Assembly (NCBI GenBank): GCA_963930655.1
Contig: OZ005616.1
Coordinates: forward strand, 10,196,001 to 10,260,000
Source of the DNA: Myrica gale
Lineage: Eukaryota; Streptophyta; Magnoliopsida; Fagales; Myricaceae
Length of the DNA stretch: 64,000 nucleotides
Reading direction: 5' to 3'
Shown here: piece by piece, positions 1 through 11,191 of the stretch
How positions within the stretch are numbered: position 1 is the first letter of the stretch
How the letters are laid out: each line of letters opens with the position of its first letter
Translations under genes and position numbers: made by a program
The notes under the pieces: model-generated
Seen by the model: the letters and a program-made list of their open reading frames with translations, nothing else
Database searches by the model: none
Told to the model about the DNA's origin: nothing

Positions 1-393
1 TAACCAACCACATATGATCCACATTCATTATGCTGCTTAGCTAATCAAATAATGTGGGAACTATAAAAATGTAAGAGAGACGATCAAACAAATGAAAAGG
101 AAACCACCGCCATTAGCAATAAAATTTGATATCTACGTGATTAAAAAAAAACGCAACAAATAAGGAGGGGGGAAGCGAAAACTGAAGGTGTGAACATTGA
201 CCAGAGATATTTGGGACAAGGGCATGGCCTCCATCACGATGACATGAGCTTGACATCATCAATATCATTGGTCCAAGGATGGAAAGTGGGTCTCCACCCG
301 AAGTTTTCCCCCACGCCTCCAACTTCCTTGTGTCAGAGCCAACCAACCCAAGGCCGCTCCTCTCTTCCTTCTTCTTTCTCCACATTCATTAGA
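1..393. other. Upstream flank of the pirin-like gene
   Basis: A+T-rich sequence upstream of the TATA box of the first gene. No coding frame with a recognisable product is seen on either strand; the short open frames here overlap one another and lack any family motif. It probably contains the promoter of the downstream gene. Confidence 0.5.
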
Positions 394-400
394 TATAAAT
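394..400 (+). promoter_or_regulatory. TATA box of the pirin-like gene
   Basis: TATAAAT lies 65 bases upstream of the ATG at 465. Plant transcription usually starts about 30 bases downstream of a TATA box, which would place the start near 425-435. Both candidate ATGs (465 and 564) would then be in the transcript. The assignment rests on position and consensus only. Confidence 0.5.
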
Positions 401-464
401 AGAAAGACGAAGATTGGATTTTAGAAAAGCCATACACACACAAAAGGCAAGCATAAAGAGGCTT

Positions 465-2370
465 ATGAAAGCTATAAACCACAAGCTACTGTTCAATAGG
501 AAGCCACTGACAAGCAGAGCCAACGACATCAGAGTCAGAGTCCCTGCCTCAATCCGAAATATCATGTCTGAATCGGATCAAGCTTCTTCCTTTGACAGAC
601 CCAGATTGGTGGTCAAGAAAGTCCAGGGAAAACCTCAACATGAGGGAGATGGTGCTGTTGTCAGGAGAGGCATTGGAAGGTATTGGTTGCATTTCTTTGG
701 CTTCTTCTGTTTTGAAGTTTTATTGATCAATTTTAATTCATGGGTTCTTGTTTTCTTGGGTTTTTGGCCTCTGGGCATTCATTCTATGGAGGGACGATTC
801 AATTGCTCTGTTTACGGTCTTTCTGTTCTCTAGTTTACATCATCTGGTGTTGACTCTGTTGTGCGTTCTTTTTGTTGGGGATCGATGCTCAGCCGCGAAT
901 TGAAGTCTCTGGATCCATTTTTGATGTTGGATGATTTTTCAGGTGCACATGATTCTATCCTGATCTTGTTCAGTTGTAAGTTTGTCTTTGTTTGATGCAT
1001 TTGGTATTAAGATTGTGGGCTGTTTGATATTGCAGTGACTCCTCCTGCGGGATTTCCTGATCATCCACACAGAGGTTCTGTTCTGCATTCATACTAAAAT
1101 GATCATGATTGTTTCTGGTTGTTTAATTTGTCATATCGGTGCTCTAGATTCTGATATCAATTCTCTTCTACAGGATTCGAGACTGTAACATACATGTTTC
1201 AGGTATACTTGTCTCGAAGCTATTCTATCAGTTGACTATTTGGAGATTGAACTGCTAAGAACTAAAGTTCTGTTTTTTGGATTCTAGGGAGGAATTACTC
1301 ATCAAGATTTTGCAGGCCATAAGGGTACTATTGGTCCCGGTGATGTGCAGGTATGTCATATCTGTTGGATTCATCAACATCAGTTCCAATCACTTATCTT
1401 TTGAATAGGTAGAAAATTTTATGCATGGCTTTTATGTGAGGACACTCTTCGTCTTTGTTTCATGTGGTTTTTGTGCAGTGGATGACAGCAGGTAGAGGAA
1501 TTATCCACTCTGAAATGCCTGCGGGAGAAGGAACTTCAAAGGGTTTACAGCTTTGGATCAATTTATCCTCCAGAGACAAAATGTAAGAATTATTCTTCCT
1601 TTTGCACTGACATTGTTTCCAAAGTTTTTTAAGTTGTCAATTACTCATAATGCATGTTCATTAGCCCCAGTATAGCCAGCTTCTCCCCAGACGTGTGTGT
1701 ACATTACAAGCCACTTGAACTCGGTTTCTGAGATGTTCGGAAATTTCTGAATGAACTCAAAGAGCTTCATTCGTTTTCATGCTAACTGATTTTTTGTGTC
1801 ATAGAATTACTAATTAGCAATTTAGCATTTATAATTAAACAGTGAACCTGTCATGAACTTACTATGATCCTTCTTTTTATGTTCAGGATTGAGCCAAGGT
1901 ATCAAGAACTTCTAAGTGAGGACATAAAAAGGGCAGAGGGGGATGGGGTTGAGGTTCAAATTATAGCAGGAGAATCCATGGGAGTCCGATCTCCAGTTTA
2001 CACTCGAACTCCAACCATGTATCTGGATTTCACCTTAGAACCTAGAGCTCAGGTGCATCAGAGTATCCCAGAATCATGGAATTCCTTCGTCTACATAATT
2101 GAAGGGAAAGGGGTCTTTGGCATCCCAAACTCATCACCTGTGGCGGCTCACCATGTGCTGGTTCTAGGTCCAGGAGATGGTCTAAGTGTGTGGAACAGGT
2201 CCTCAGATACACTCAGATTTGTGCTGGTAGCAGGGCAGCCGCTAAATGAACCAGTATATCAGCACGGGCCTTTTGTGATGAACACACAAGCTGAAATCGA
2301 CAGGACCATCGAGGACTACCACTATTCCAGAAATGGGTTTGAAATGGCCAGAAACTGGAGATCTCAATAG
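465..2370 (+). CDS. Pirin-like protein, bicupin (seven exons)
   Basis: Exons read from GT-AG junctions and frame: 465-679, 893-942, 1036-1074, 1174-1202, 1288-1350, 1479-1582 and 1887-2370. Together they give 984 nt, or 327 residues. Pirins are iron-binding cupin proteins of nucleus and cytoplasm; plant members have been linked to G-protein alpha signalling and seedling development, and some pirins have quercetinase activity. The N-terminal cupin keeps the expected metal ligands: HPHRG (H98, H100 in this numbering) and HSE (H142, E144). The C-terminal cupin is in the long last exon. The ATG at 564 would give 294 residues, nearer the usual pirin length of about 290; the ATG at 465 adds 33 basic residues that could be an organelle-targeting extension. 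The first intron starts right after GIGR. The frame is intact and all splice sites are canonical. AATAAA-like signals lie near 2440. Likely counterpart: Arabidopsis At2g43120. Confidence 0.9.
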
Positions 2371-2816
2371 TTAAACCCATCGCTTTCCGACCTTCAAAGC
2401 AGTGTCCAACTCCTCTCACAAAGTAATGAAGGAGGAGAAATAAATAAAAGGCACCCTCTTTGTCACCGTCTCTATCCCATACAGACAAGCAGGAAAAAGA
2501 AAGATTTTGCACTCAAATGGAGCTTAGAGCTTCTAGAATGTTTGTAGTGCAGCTGGAGCTTATATAGTTGTCAACAGTCATGATGAATCAGCTTGTGCTG
2601 GTTAATTTTCTATTTCGACAAGACTTTTATTTGTAATTTTTTAAACATGGGTGCCCATTGAAGGTTTGAAATTTGATTTTACTTTCTTCTTGGGTTGTTC
2701 GATGAATCCTTTTTATACTGAGTGCTTGTGAAAAGGGTGGTGAGGTGGGCTTTTCTTGTGAGTTGGGTTCTCAATCATGTCAACTCCCACAGGTGACCCT
2801 CCCACCTAGAACGTAG
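2371..2816. other. 3' UTR and downstream flank of the pirin-like gene
   Basis: The first 270 bases are probably 3' UTR, with AATAAA-like stretches near 2440. The rest is unremarkable A+T-rich intergenic DNA leading into a dispersed repeat. No second gene is seen. Confidence 0.5.
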
Positions 2817-2983
2817 GGTGCGTTTGCACGAAATATTTCACCAACTCTTAATAAAATACTATAATATAATCTCTCTCTTTCCCATAAAAAATATAAAAAA
2901 TTATCTCTCTTCACTTTTCACTAAACCTAATACCAACACTAAACCCAATACCAAAAATTTTACAACACAAACATAACCATAAT
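2817..2983 (+). repeat. Short A+T-rich dispersed repeat, copy A
   Basis: It starts TGCGTTTG and ends with CAAACATAACC; the ends are roughly inverted. The interior carries TAATATAATCTCTCT, then TTCACTTTTCACTAAACC, then CCAAAAATTTTACAAC. A very similar copy lies 54 kb away at 56627-56812, and weaker copies occur elsewhere in the window. The size and terminal symmetry suggest a MITE, but no clear target duplication was found. Confidence 0.6.
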
Positions 2984-3286
2984 TGCCTAAACCACTAAAA
3001 CCAAGAGAGAGGTTTGAATAATTTAGCAAAAAATTGATTTTGTTGAGTGAGGATAGTTAGTTTGATGCCACCGAAGGTTCACGTGGTCACATTTTAGGAG
3101 TGATTTGTCGGTTGGCTTATGGGTAGGGCAACAGATGCGAACCCAATTCACTACCCTTAAATGTGATTTTTGTGGTCCTATTTCAAGTTCTAGAACTGAC
3201 CAATCCAACGGACATGTAAAACCTAATACAGAAATAAGATATGGGATATTGTGTTCACCCACTTTATGTTTGTTACTTAAAATTTT

Positions 3287-3466
3287 ATTCATACTAAAAT
3301 TTTAATATAATAAAAAATTACAATATAATCTCTCTTTTTCCGTCACATCATTACTTTTCACTATAACAAATATTAAAAATCATCTATCTCTTCACTTTTT
3401 CACCAAATTCAATACTCTAAAATTTTAACCTCCCAAAATTTTAACACTCAAACACAACCTTAGTTA
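3287..3466 (+). repeat. Short A+T-rich dispersed repeat, diverged copy
   Basis: It shares the order of blocks with copy A: a TAATATAATAAAAAATTACAATATAATCTCTC-like start, the TTCACTTTTTCACCAAATTC block and the closing CTCAAACACAACC. It is more diverged than the 2817 and 56627 copies. Confidence 0.5.
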
Positions 3467-3866
3467 GTCGAAAATATAATATATGACTTCGACTAAATGT
3501 AAGCCAATTCCAATCAGTCGAAGTCGCATTGGAATCGGGCAACTGACCCAAATAATAATTTTTTTCTTAATAGATTTAACCACTTTGTACTTTTTTTTTT
3601 ATAAAAAAAATTGGCCCTATAGACTCCAAATTGACTCAGACTCCAGCTTAAGTCGGAAAATTGTTTTTGTTTTTTTTAAAGCTCAAATTCCGACCAATCT
3701 GACTATATCGGGTCGAAGTGATTTAAGAGTCATTTTGCACAACCCTAAACACAAAAGAGGAAAAGAGGCTACTTATTGGAGATATGGTAGGGAAGGCTTT
3801 TAGAGTTTTTGACAAAGAGCACGACGGTCACTGTACTTTTAGAGGATTTGACAACTTTTAGGTAAA
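3467..3866. other. Intergenic stretch without recognised genes
   Basis: A 106-codon open frame at 3483-3803 crosses low-complexity T- and A-runs and has no recognisable motif; I regard it as chance. Nothing else stands out. Confidence 0.4.
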
Positions 3867-4278
3867 ATTTATTAGGGGAAAAATATAATTTTCACTCACA
3901 AACTAGTAGTGACACATTACACTATAAACTACCATATTTAAGACATTGCACACTCAAACTACCGATGTTAGACACTTTACACCCTAAATTACCTACTTTG
4001 ACACATTACACCCTCAAACTACTAATATTATACACTTTGCACTCTCCATCTGACAATAATACCCTTAATAAATTAATAAATTGACAACATTATCTTTAAT
4101 ATATGCAAAATGGGTCAAGGGTATTATCGTCATTTTAGTCTACAAATTTGACATAGGGTGCAAAGTGTTAAAAATTGGTAGTTAAATGGTGCAATGTATC
4201 AAAATTGGTAGTTTATGGTGCTAAGTATAAAACATATGGTAGTTTGTGGGTGAAAAAATTTATTTTCCCCATTTATTA
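3867..4278. mobile_element. Foldback MITE with 8-bp target-site duplication
   Basis: The element itself is 3875-4270 (396 bp). It starts GGGGAAAAATATAATTTTCA and ends with a near-exact inverted copy (TGAAAAAATTTATTTTCCCC); the inverted arms continue inward past the CACAAACTA/TAGTTTGTG block. ATTTATTA flanks it directly on both sides (3867-3874 and 4271-4278). It codes for no protein. An 8-bp duplication fits hAT-type transposition, but the termini are not the usual hAT consensus, so the superfamily is open. Confidence 0.85.
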
Positions 4279-4317
4279 GAAGAAATTACACTTTGCACCC
4301 CTGAACTATAAAGACAT

Positions 4318-5191
4318 TTACACTTTACACCTCGATTTATCGATTTCGTGACATTGAGCCCATGAACTTTTAAAATTCGTCAATTTGCACCCCATAGCCG
4401 AATTAGCCTTTAAATGTGACAGTAAATACCCATGTGCTGTCCACGTGATTTACTTCTGCTTGTTATGCCCATTTTTCCCTTTGAGAAAAATACATTTTGC
4501 ACCCCCAACTATGGGGTACTGACACTTTGCACCCCGTCTTCCAATTTCGTGACATTTTCATCGATTTGCACATCACAAGCGAATTAATCGTTAAATGCGA
4601 TGATAAATCTATCACGTGCAAAGCCTCATAGTTCAATAACACGTCGATAGCCGAGAGGGGAAACAAAACACAAAATCTCTCTGCAATTGAAATCGCTTCA
4701 AAGTTATAAAAAAAATTTGTCAAAGATGAAATCACTTCAAATTCTAAATATCCAACCGATGAACTACAAACTAAGAAAGAAATAATAAACAAATAACCAG
4801 ATTTGAAATAAAAAAATTTGCTTCCTAAAAATCATCTGCTTATCAGCGAAACACAATGATTTAAAGAACTTCCTGATTTGCATAATCAATGAATAATGTG
4901 GGCGACACTTGACAAATTTATCGCCTCATTTAACTGTCAATTGGCTTGTGAGGTGCAAATCAACAAAAATGTCACGAAGACAATGGTGCAAAGTTTCATT
5001 ATTCCCTATAATAGGGGGTGCAAAGTGTATTTTTTCCAAAGAGCAAAACGGGCCACGTAAACAGGGGCATTCACATGCATTGTTTACCATGAGAAATAAC
5101 GACAAATCAAGGTCTAGGGTGCATATCGACGAATTATTAAAGTTTGAGGATTCAATCTCACGAAATCGATAAATCGAGGTGCAAAGTGTAT
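4318..5191. mobile_element. Long foldback element, about 875 bp
   Basis: Left arm about 4318-4620 and right arm about 4905-5191 are inverted copies of each other. The best stretch pairs CACCTCGATTTATCGATTTC near 4330 with GAAATCGATAAATCGAGGTG near 5165. A second paired block is TACATTTTGCACCCCC near 4490 against GGGGGTGCAAAGTGTA near 5018. The repeated phrase TACACTTTGCACCCC relates it loosely to the neighbouring MITE. No coding frame is convincing. No target duplication was identified. Confidence 0.75.
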
Positions 5192-5794
5192 TTTTACCAA
5201 TCTATTATTTCAATCTTCTGAGCCAAAATACTAGCGGAGATCGTTCAATGACAATGATAATGATTTGCAAATATCCTGAAGAAACTTTAATCCTCCGTCT
5301 ACTAAGACCATGTGCTGCCAGACCTCTGGGACGAAAAGCTCTACCGAACTACCACCTAAACGAAAGTAACAGTGATGAGACGAAGTCCACGGGCAGCAAG
5401 TGGGCCATATAAACAAATATAAACGTGCTCTAAATCCCACGTTAGAGGAAGCCAACCCTAAACGGCACAACTTGTTGCTGGGTAAACTCTGGATACAACT
5501 GCGGGCAGACAGAAGCTGTCGACAAATCTAGCAGCCACTGAGCTACCGAATGGCTGTCTACTTTATTTTGTGCACCACCATATTTACCGTACTCAAAATT
5601 TAGAAAGAAAAAAGTGGACTTTTTGTTTCACTTGAATCAAAGACAACAAAACAATTTCATATATTGATATATAATACTGTCTTATTTGGAGATCAAAACA
5701 GAACAAACAAACAATAGAATCAATCAACCAAATAGAATCGACAAACCAATCAAAAGCTCTCATCTTGTACACTTTCCCGAGACAATAGCAGAGA
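5192..5794. other. Spacer downstream of the Rab gene
   Basis: It probably includes the 3' UTR of the minus-strand Rab gene (about 5570-5794). Overlapping short frames on both strands at 5179-5470 have no family motif. No other feature is seen. Confidence 0.4.
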
Positions 5795-8462
5795 TCACCT
5801 GGAACAGCAGGAGAACATGTTTGGGGTTTGCTTAGATCCTTCAGGCCCATTATTGACAAGGCTTACCCCGTGGACAGATAATTCAGCTTTGTAAGTATCT
5901 GAGTTCAACACTTTCCTGCTGACATTGTTGTATATTTCTCGAATAACAAGCTCAAAAGCCTTTTTAACATTTGTTGAATCTAGGGCAGATGTCTCCATGA
6001 AGAACAATCCTTCCGCTTCTGCCAGGCTTCTGCCTTCCTCAACACTCACAGACCTGATATTCTCCAGATCACACTTGTTCCCCACCAGCATCCTTGCCAC
6101 AGTTGTATCAGAATGAGCTGCACGATTGTTTCAATCAAACTTAAACACTAAAAGCAAAAATGACGATTATACAATGAAGTAAACAGATTTGTAGCCTAGG
6201 CATTCAAGGGAAATATGAAGGATATCTTCATATTATACTATTTCCAAGAAGTTTTCAGACCTTGAAGTTGATGGTTCGAAAGAATCGAGATGAATTACTT
6301 AGTTGAAACCACATGAGAAAGAGAGACTGAGATGAAGGATACATTATAGCATAATTGTTAAATATTTCAGCTGAGATCCTGATATCAAAAGTCCCATGAA
6401 GGAATTGGACACGAGCCATCCCTAAAACACACCAAAATCATATGTACAGGCCTCCACAACATAATTCACCCCATCTTCAGAGTAAGACAACTGCGTGAAT
6501 GCATTATATACTTCTTACTAACCCTGACTGGCTTCGGCAAAATAATTCCCTATCATAGCTGCTTTCTTGTGACTAAATCTGTTCATGCTTGACTATCATA
6601 GTTGCTTGACTATCAGAAATTATAAACTAGCACATCCTACTCAAGAAGACCCCTGTTTTTTTTTTTTTTTTTTTTTTTTTCTCTAAGCCAAGTAGACCTC
6701 TTTTGGACACTCTTGCTCTGTATTTACCTCACAATAGGTGTACAAACACCTATGCAGATCAATTCTTATGATGTCCAGGACACAATTTGATACCCCAAGC
6801 GAACAGAGATCAGGTAAAACCTTTTTCCATGGCACTATGCATGATTAATGTAATTGGACCATGAAACTGGATTTGTAAAGACAACTCTAACCATGGATTG
6901 GTGACATCCACGGTGGACCAGAAAGAGCAGGTATAAATCATCAAATTGACAGTACACCACTCTTACAACATTATCTTTTTACTTAAAAGCTGTCTCGAAT
7001 GCTCAGTTGTACGAATTGGCTATAGCACCTTCCTTATAATTTCAAGATTGATCACTTGACTGTCGCTCCCCTCCCCTCCCTCCTTTTTACGACAGTCAAA
7101 ACTTATTGCAGCATGGGTCGCAGAAAATAGCATGATTCATACTAAAAATGGATCACAGACCTTGATATGTGTTTGAATTTGGAATGGTAACGCCAATATA
7201 GGCCAGGCCACTCATTACCGAAAAAGTGGAAAAGCCGATGTCAACAGTCTATATCCACCTCTACATGAGTCCATGACTGACTCAAAATGACCCAAAAAAG
7301 ATTATATTTTTTTTTCTCATGAGCCGCGATTTACCGAAAAGGAAATTAGATCAGAGAAACAAAAGGGTATTTGCACAGAAGGGACGGTTAGCCTTCTTTC
7401 CACTATCATCTAATGGAAGCGAATCACATGCATGAATTACCGAACAATGTTGTCATCACATTTACCATTCAAGTTAAAGGATATTCCCCATAGGAAATAC
7501 AGGGATCTTCCAGACACAACCTACAAATTCCTTTTTTTTTTTTCAGGCGACTGAAGTGCGAACATGTCCTGCTCGTACATTTGGATGGGACATCAAATTA
7601 ATAAACAGAATTACAATTTCTATTTGCGATTCTACCTAAGTATTACTTCTGGAGCAACCTAGGAGGGGCGAGTTGGTCTAAGGACACTGCCGAAATCCAT
7701 CAAAATGGGTAATTTCAATTATTCACATAGGACCCTTTAGACAAAAACGCAAAAGGGCTCACGACCGTAACTAGATCTATCCACCCACGACCCTACTTTG
7801 ATGGCACGGAACGCCAGGTAATGGCCTTTCTATGGGAAGCAAATCGAATATGAAAAGGGTATATAAATGGCCTATCAACTACAGGTTACCAAGATTTTCG
7901 GCCTAATCAAAAGATTATCACTGACTCAACAACATCTCCTTTCTCTCTCTTTGCTAGGTAACTTAGCTTACAAACTAAGAATCCCAAACTCATAATAACA
8001 ACGTTAGATCTACAATTCAAAGAGCACAACAAACACCCGGATCGAGCACAAAACCAACTACAGGACGGCCACTGGCCATTTCTTAAGCAATTGAAAACAC
8101 CAGTAGTAGTAGAAGTCGGACGACATACTCTTGAGCTCATCCAGCCAGCGGCCGATGCTGTCGAAGGTAGAGCGCCGGCTAATGTCGTAGACGACGAGGG
8201 CACCGACAGCGCCGCGGTAGTAGGCGGACGTAACGGCGCGGAAGCGCTCCTGGCCGGCGGTGTCCCAAATCTGAGCCTTAACCTCCTTACCGTCGATGTC
8301 CAAGATCTGGGTCTGGAACTCGACCCCAATGGTTGCCTTTGAGTGCATATTGAACTCGTTGCGGGCGTAGCGGGAGAGCAGGTTGGATTTGCCGACAGCA
8401 GAGTCGCCTATAATCACTATCTTGAACAGGTATTCCTCTCCAGACTCCTCGTCCGATGACAT
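5795..8462 (-). CDS. RABA5C: Rab GTPase, RABA5c (ARA4) type, two exons
   Basis: Exon 1 is 8462-8129 and exon 2 is 6117-5795, joined across a 2.0 kb GT-AG intron, giving 218 residues. It is a small GTPase of the RAB11/RABA group, which directs vesicle traffic between the trans-Golgi or endosomes and the plasma membrane or cell edges. All G motifs are present: GDSAVGKS (19-26), effector TIGVEF (44-49), WDTAGQE (66-72), NKCD (125-128) and ETSA (153-156). The C-terminus CCSR carries the two cysteines for geranylgeranylation. Length and the acidic N-terminus ending in EEYLFKIV match RABA5c (about 214 residues). The splice falls inside the codon between ELK and HSDTT, where RABA genes typically have an intron. 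CT-rich sequence upstream of the ATG (8470-8600) is likely 5' UTR. No breaks are seen. Confidence 0.93.
6656..6680. repeat. T25 homopolymer in the Rab intron
   Basis: Twenty-five consecutive T on the plus strand, which is an A tract in the Rab transcript, inside its only intron. No retroposon body was recognised next to it. Confidence 0.9.
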
Positions 8463-9570
8463 TTTTCTTCTCTTCTTTCTACGCGTCCGGGACAGTTGAG
8501 CACCCGATAAGATGAACCGGCCCTCCTCCTTCTCAGCTCCTGTCCACGGAAGAGAGTCGTGGAGAGAGAGAGAGAATCCGGAGGAGGTATGGGGAAAGGA
8601 GAAATGATTAATGTATTAGAGCTGGCAGAGGGACATACTGGGCATGTAGTAGCTTCATCATACATTTATGTCTCTCACCAAAACCAACAAAAATCACTTA
8701 TTTTTATGGCATTCTTTTCCCTTTCCGAGCAATTTTTTTTTCTAAAAATTTAATTAAAATACTGATTTATCCATTTCCAATTTATTTTGAAATTTCTAAT
8801 TTTGGGTAAGGAAGTGAGAATGAAATTAATTCCTATCTCTTATTAATTATTTGAATTTCATTTCTTCCCTTAATGTTTAAAATTTACAAGGATAAGCGAT
8901 AGCAATTTTAATACTGCTGTTTTTATTAAAATTAACAGTTTGGATTTTTAAAAAACAAAATAAAAAATATTAAAAAATTTGTAATTTTTTTAAAGAAAAA
9001 GACAATGGTGGAGATGGAATAGCAATCGAAATTGGAGGGAGAACAAATTGTAACAGTTTAAATTACCATTAGTTGCGGAGAGGGTGGACAATTTGAATTA
9101 ATGGATAAAGTTACAAAACGGTACCATGTGTAAAAATAGGATTTCAGAGGAAAAAAAGGCATTGTTTAATATTAGGAAAAATTGTATTTAGTGCTCTAAT
9201 TACAGTTGGTTTAGAATGTTATCTCTTTATTACTCATTTTGTCATTTAATTCATCAAATTTGTAGATAGGGATGATCTATTTATTTTAAACAACTAAACA
9301 AATTTGTTGGACCCAATTTTCGCCGATCGAGAACATAGTTATAGGATGTTCGTTTGGAAGAAATTTGTAGGATTCTGATAAAATTGTGAATATTTAGGTG
9401 ATATTAAAATTGTATTGACATGCGTGCAGAAATTGTTAAAGGGATTGATGTTTGTAAAAAAATAATAAAGTATTGTATTGAAATACGGGTATGTTTGTAA
9501 TGTTTGTATTGTAAAAAAAATATATTAAATCAACCCTTAACCCAAAAATCAATTAAAAAGAATAAAACGT
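8463..9570. other. Rab 5' flank and A+T-rich spacer
   Basis: The first 130 bases, CT-rich on the minus strand, are likely Rab 5' UTR and promoter. The rest is A+T-rich and non-coding in appearance, with many short A and T runs. No gene was recognised. Confidence 0.4.
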
Positions 9571-9757
9571 ACGTGTTGTTTGAGTGTAGAAATTTTGGGT
9601 ATTGGGGTTTGTGAAATATTATTATTTATGAAAAAGTTATGAGAATTGGTGAAAAGTGAAGTTAGAAGATTTTTAATAAATATTATAATAACAAAAAATT
9701 ATTTGATGAATATTTTAATATTAATCCCAAATAATTGGGGGTTCAAACAAGTCCATA
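9571..9757 (-). repeat. Short A+T-rich dispersed repeat, inverted copy
   Basis: Read on the minus strand it shows the blocks of copy A in order: TTGTTTGAACCC, the TTCACTTTTCACC block, ACAAACCCCAATACCC and the ending CTACACTCAAACAACACG. It is less similar to copy A than the 56.6-kb copy is. Confidence 0.5.
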
Positions 9758-11191
9758 ATTCATCGTCAAATATCAACCTCACCCTTCAATTATCAAAATA
9801 GCTATTTACTTCTTTAATTTTTTTAAAATCATTTTACATTTTTCTCAGTCGGACTTAAAATCTGATTTGAACAGAATTTAAATCTCTGTTTTAATAATTA
9901 AAATGTGATTTTATCATATAATTATTGGTCACTATGACTTTTTTCCTTAAAAAAAAACAAAACCAAGTGAAAGATCACGTACTAGTAATCCATAATAGAT
10001 ATGATTTTTGTTTTTCACAAGAATTAAGTCAATATTTTGTCTTGTCGGGCACTACTTTATTTATTACCCTTACGGGTGTTGCGACGTACTGCTCGTTATC
10101 TCTCTCGTTTTTATATCTATATATGTTTAGGATAAAGTTCCTTGCCTCCACAAACTACGGCAAAAAGAGTGTATGCCTTAATTCAGAAGTTTCGGTTCTG
10201 CATCATCCTGTGTCAAACTTGGCCCCTCGAGTGAGATGGAAAAATGTGTAGAAAGAGAAAAAAATGTCCTCGACCTTAAAAAACACTGTGCTTTTGATAT
10301 GACTCATTTCTCCCCTCTTTGTAAATGTGAATAACCCCAACAAATTCCCTTCTTAGAAACTCACAGAATGAAACACTATTTCGACAAAACGAAGCAAAGA
10401 ACCAAAAAAAACAAAACCCAGAGAAAATGTACCTGTATCTTAAATGGGGGTAGTCGCTAGTTTAGCAGTGAAGGCCAAAAAAACAGAATGGAAGAGATTG
10501 TAAAACCTTAATTCCTTAAGAAGCTTCTCGAATGAGTTATGTCATGAAGTCATTAGCTTAGTTGAGATTGTAGTGAGTAGCTTCTGGAGTTATTCTCATG
10601 AAATATATAGATAACATCAAGAAGGCTCATAGAACATGTTATTTTGCTGACAAGTGAATCTACCCCATGGGTCGAACATGGGCATTGCAGAGTACGAGAT
10701 ATCATGAACATATAAGAAGGTGAGGAAGGCCTTCATGATGGTGAAGTGGGTGGAAAGACTGATAAAAAGGCTCAAAGAGTTGATGCTACAGATGGCAAAG
10801 AAATTATAGCAAGGATTGGGAGGAGCTTTTGAAGTCGGTTCAGTTTGACATTGAACTACAACAAAACATTAGCATTTGGTCATTTAGCTTCCATTTTCCC
10901 TACAACCTTGCCAATTGAAGCATATATATATCAAGCAGATGTAGAACAGCACAGAGGAAAAGGACATTGAACTGCTAGAAGAGGAAATACACAATATTGC
11001 TATGAAAGAGACGTACCCATTTCTTTCTGATAGAATATAACTCTTCATTATATACATAAGAATTCACTGCAGCAAAATTAGATCTAATTTTGTAAGGAAT
11101 CAAAATGAAACTAGCTTGGGGTCTCCTGCGCTCTTCAACGTCCTTGACTCAAATGCAAAAACTTGCTATCGTTTATATCTGTTAACATACA
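9758..11191. other. Downstream flank of the bHLH gene
   Basis: The part nearest 11191 probably contains the bHLH 3' UTR. A 108-codon plus-strand frame at 9925-10251 has no recognisable motif. Nothing else can be supported. Confidence 0.4.

Noticed and set aside
3483-3803. 106-codon plus-strand open frame
   Set aside because: It runs through T and A homopolymers, has no family motif and lies between repeats.
7907-8329. 140-codon minus-strand frame rich in Ser, Arg and Pro
   Set aside because: It overlaps Rab exon 1 in another frame and is a shadow of its biased codons.
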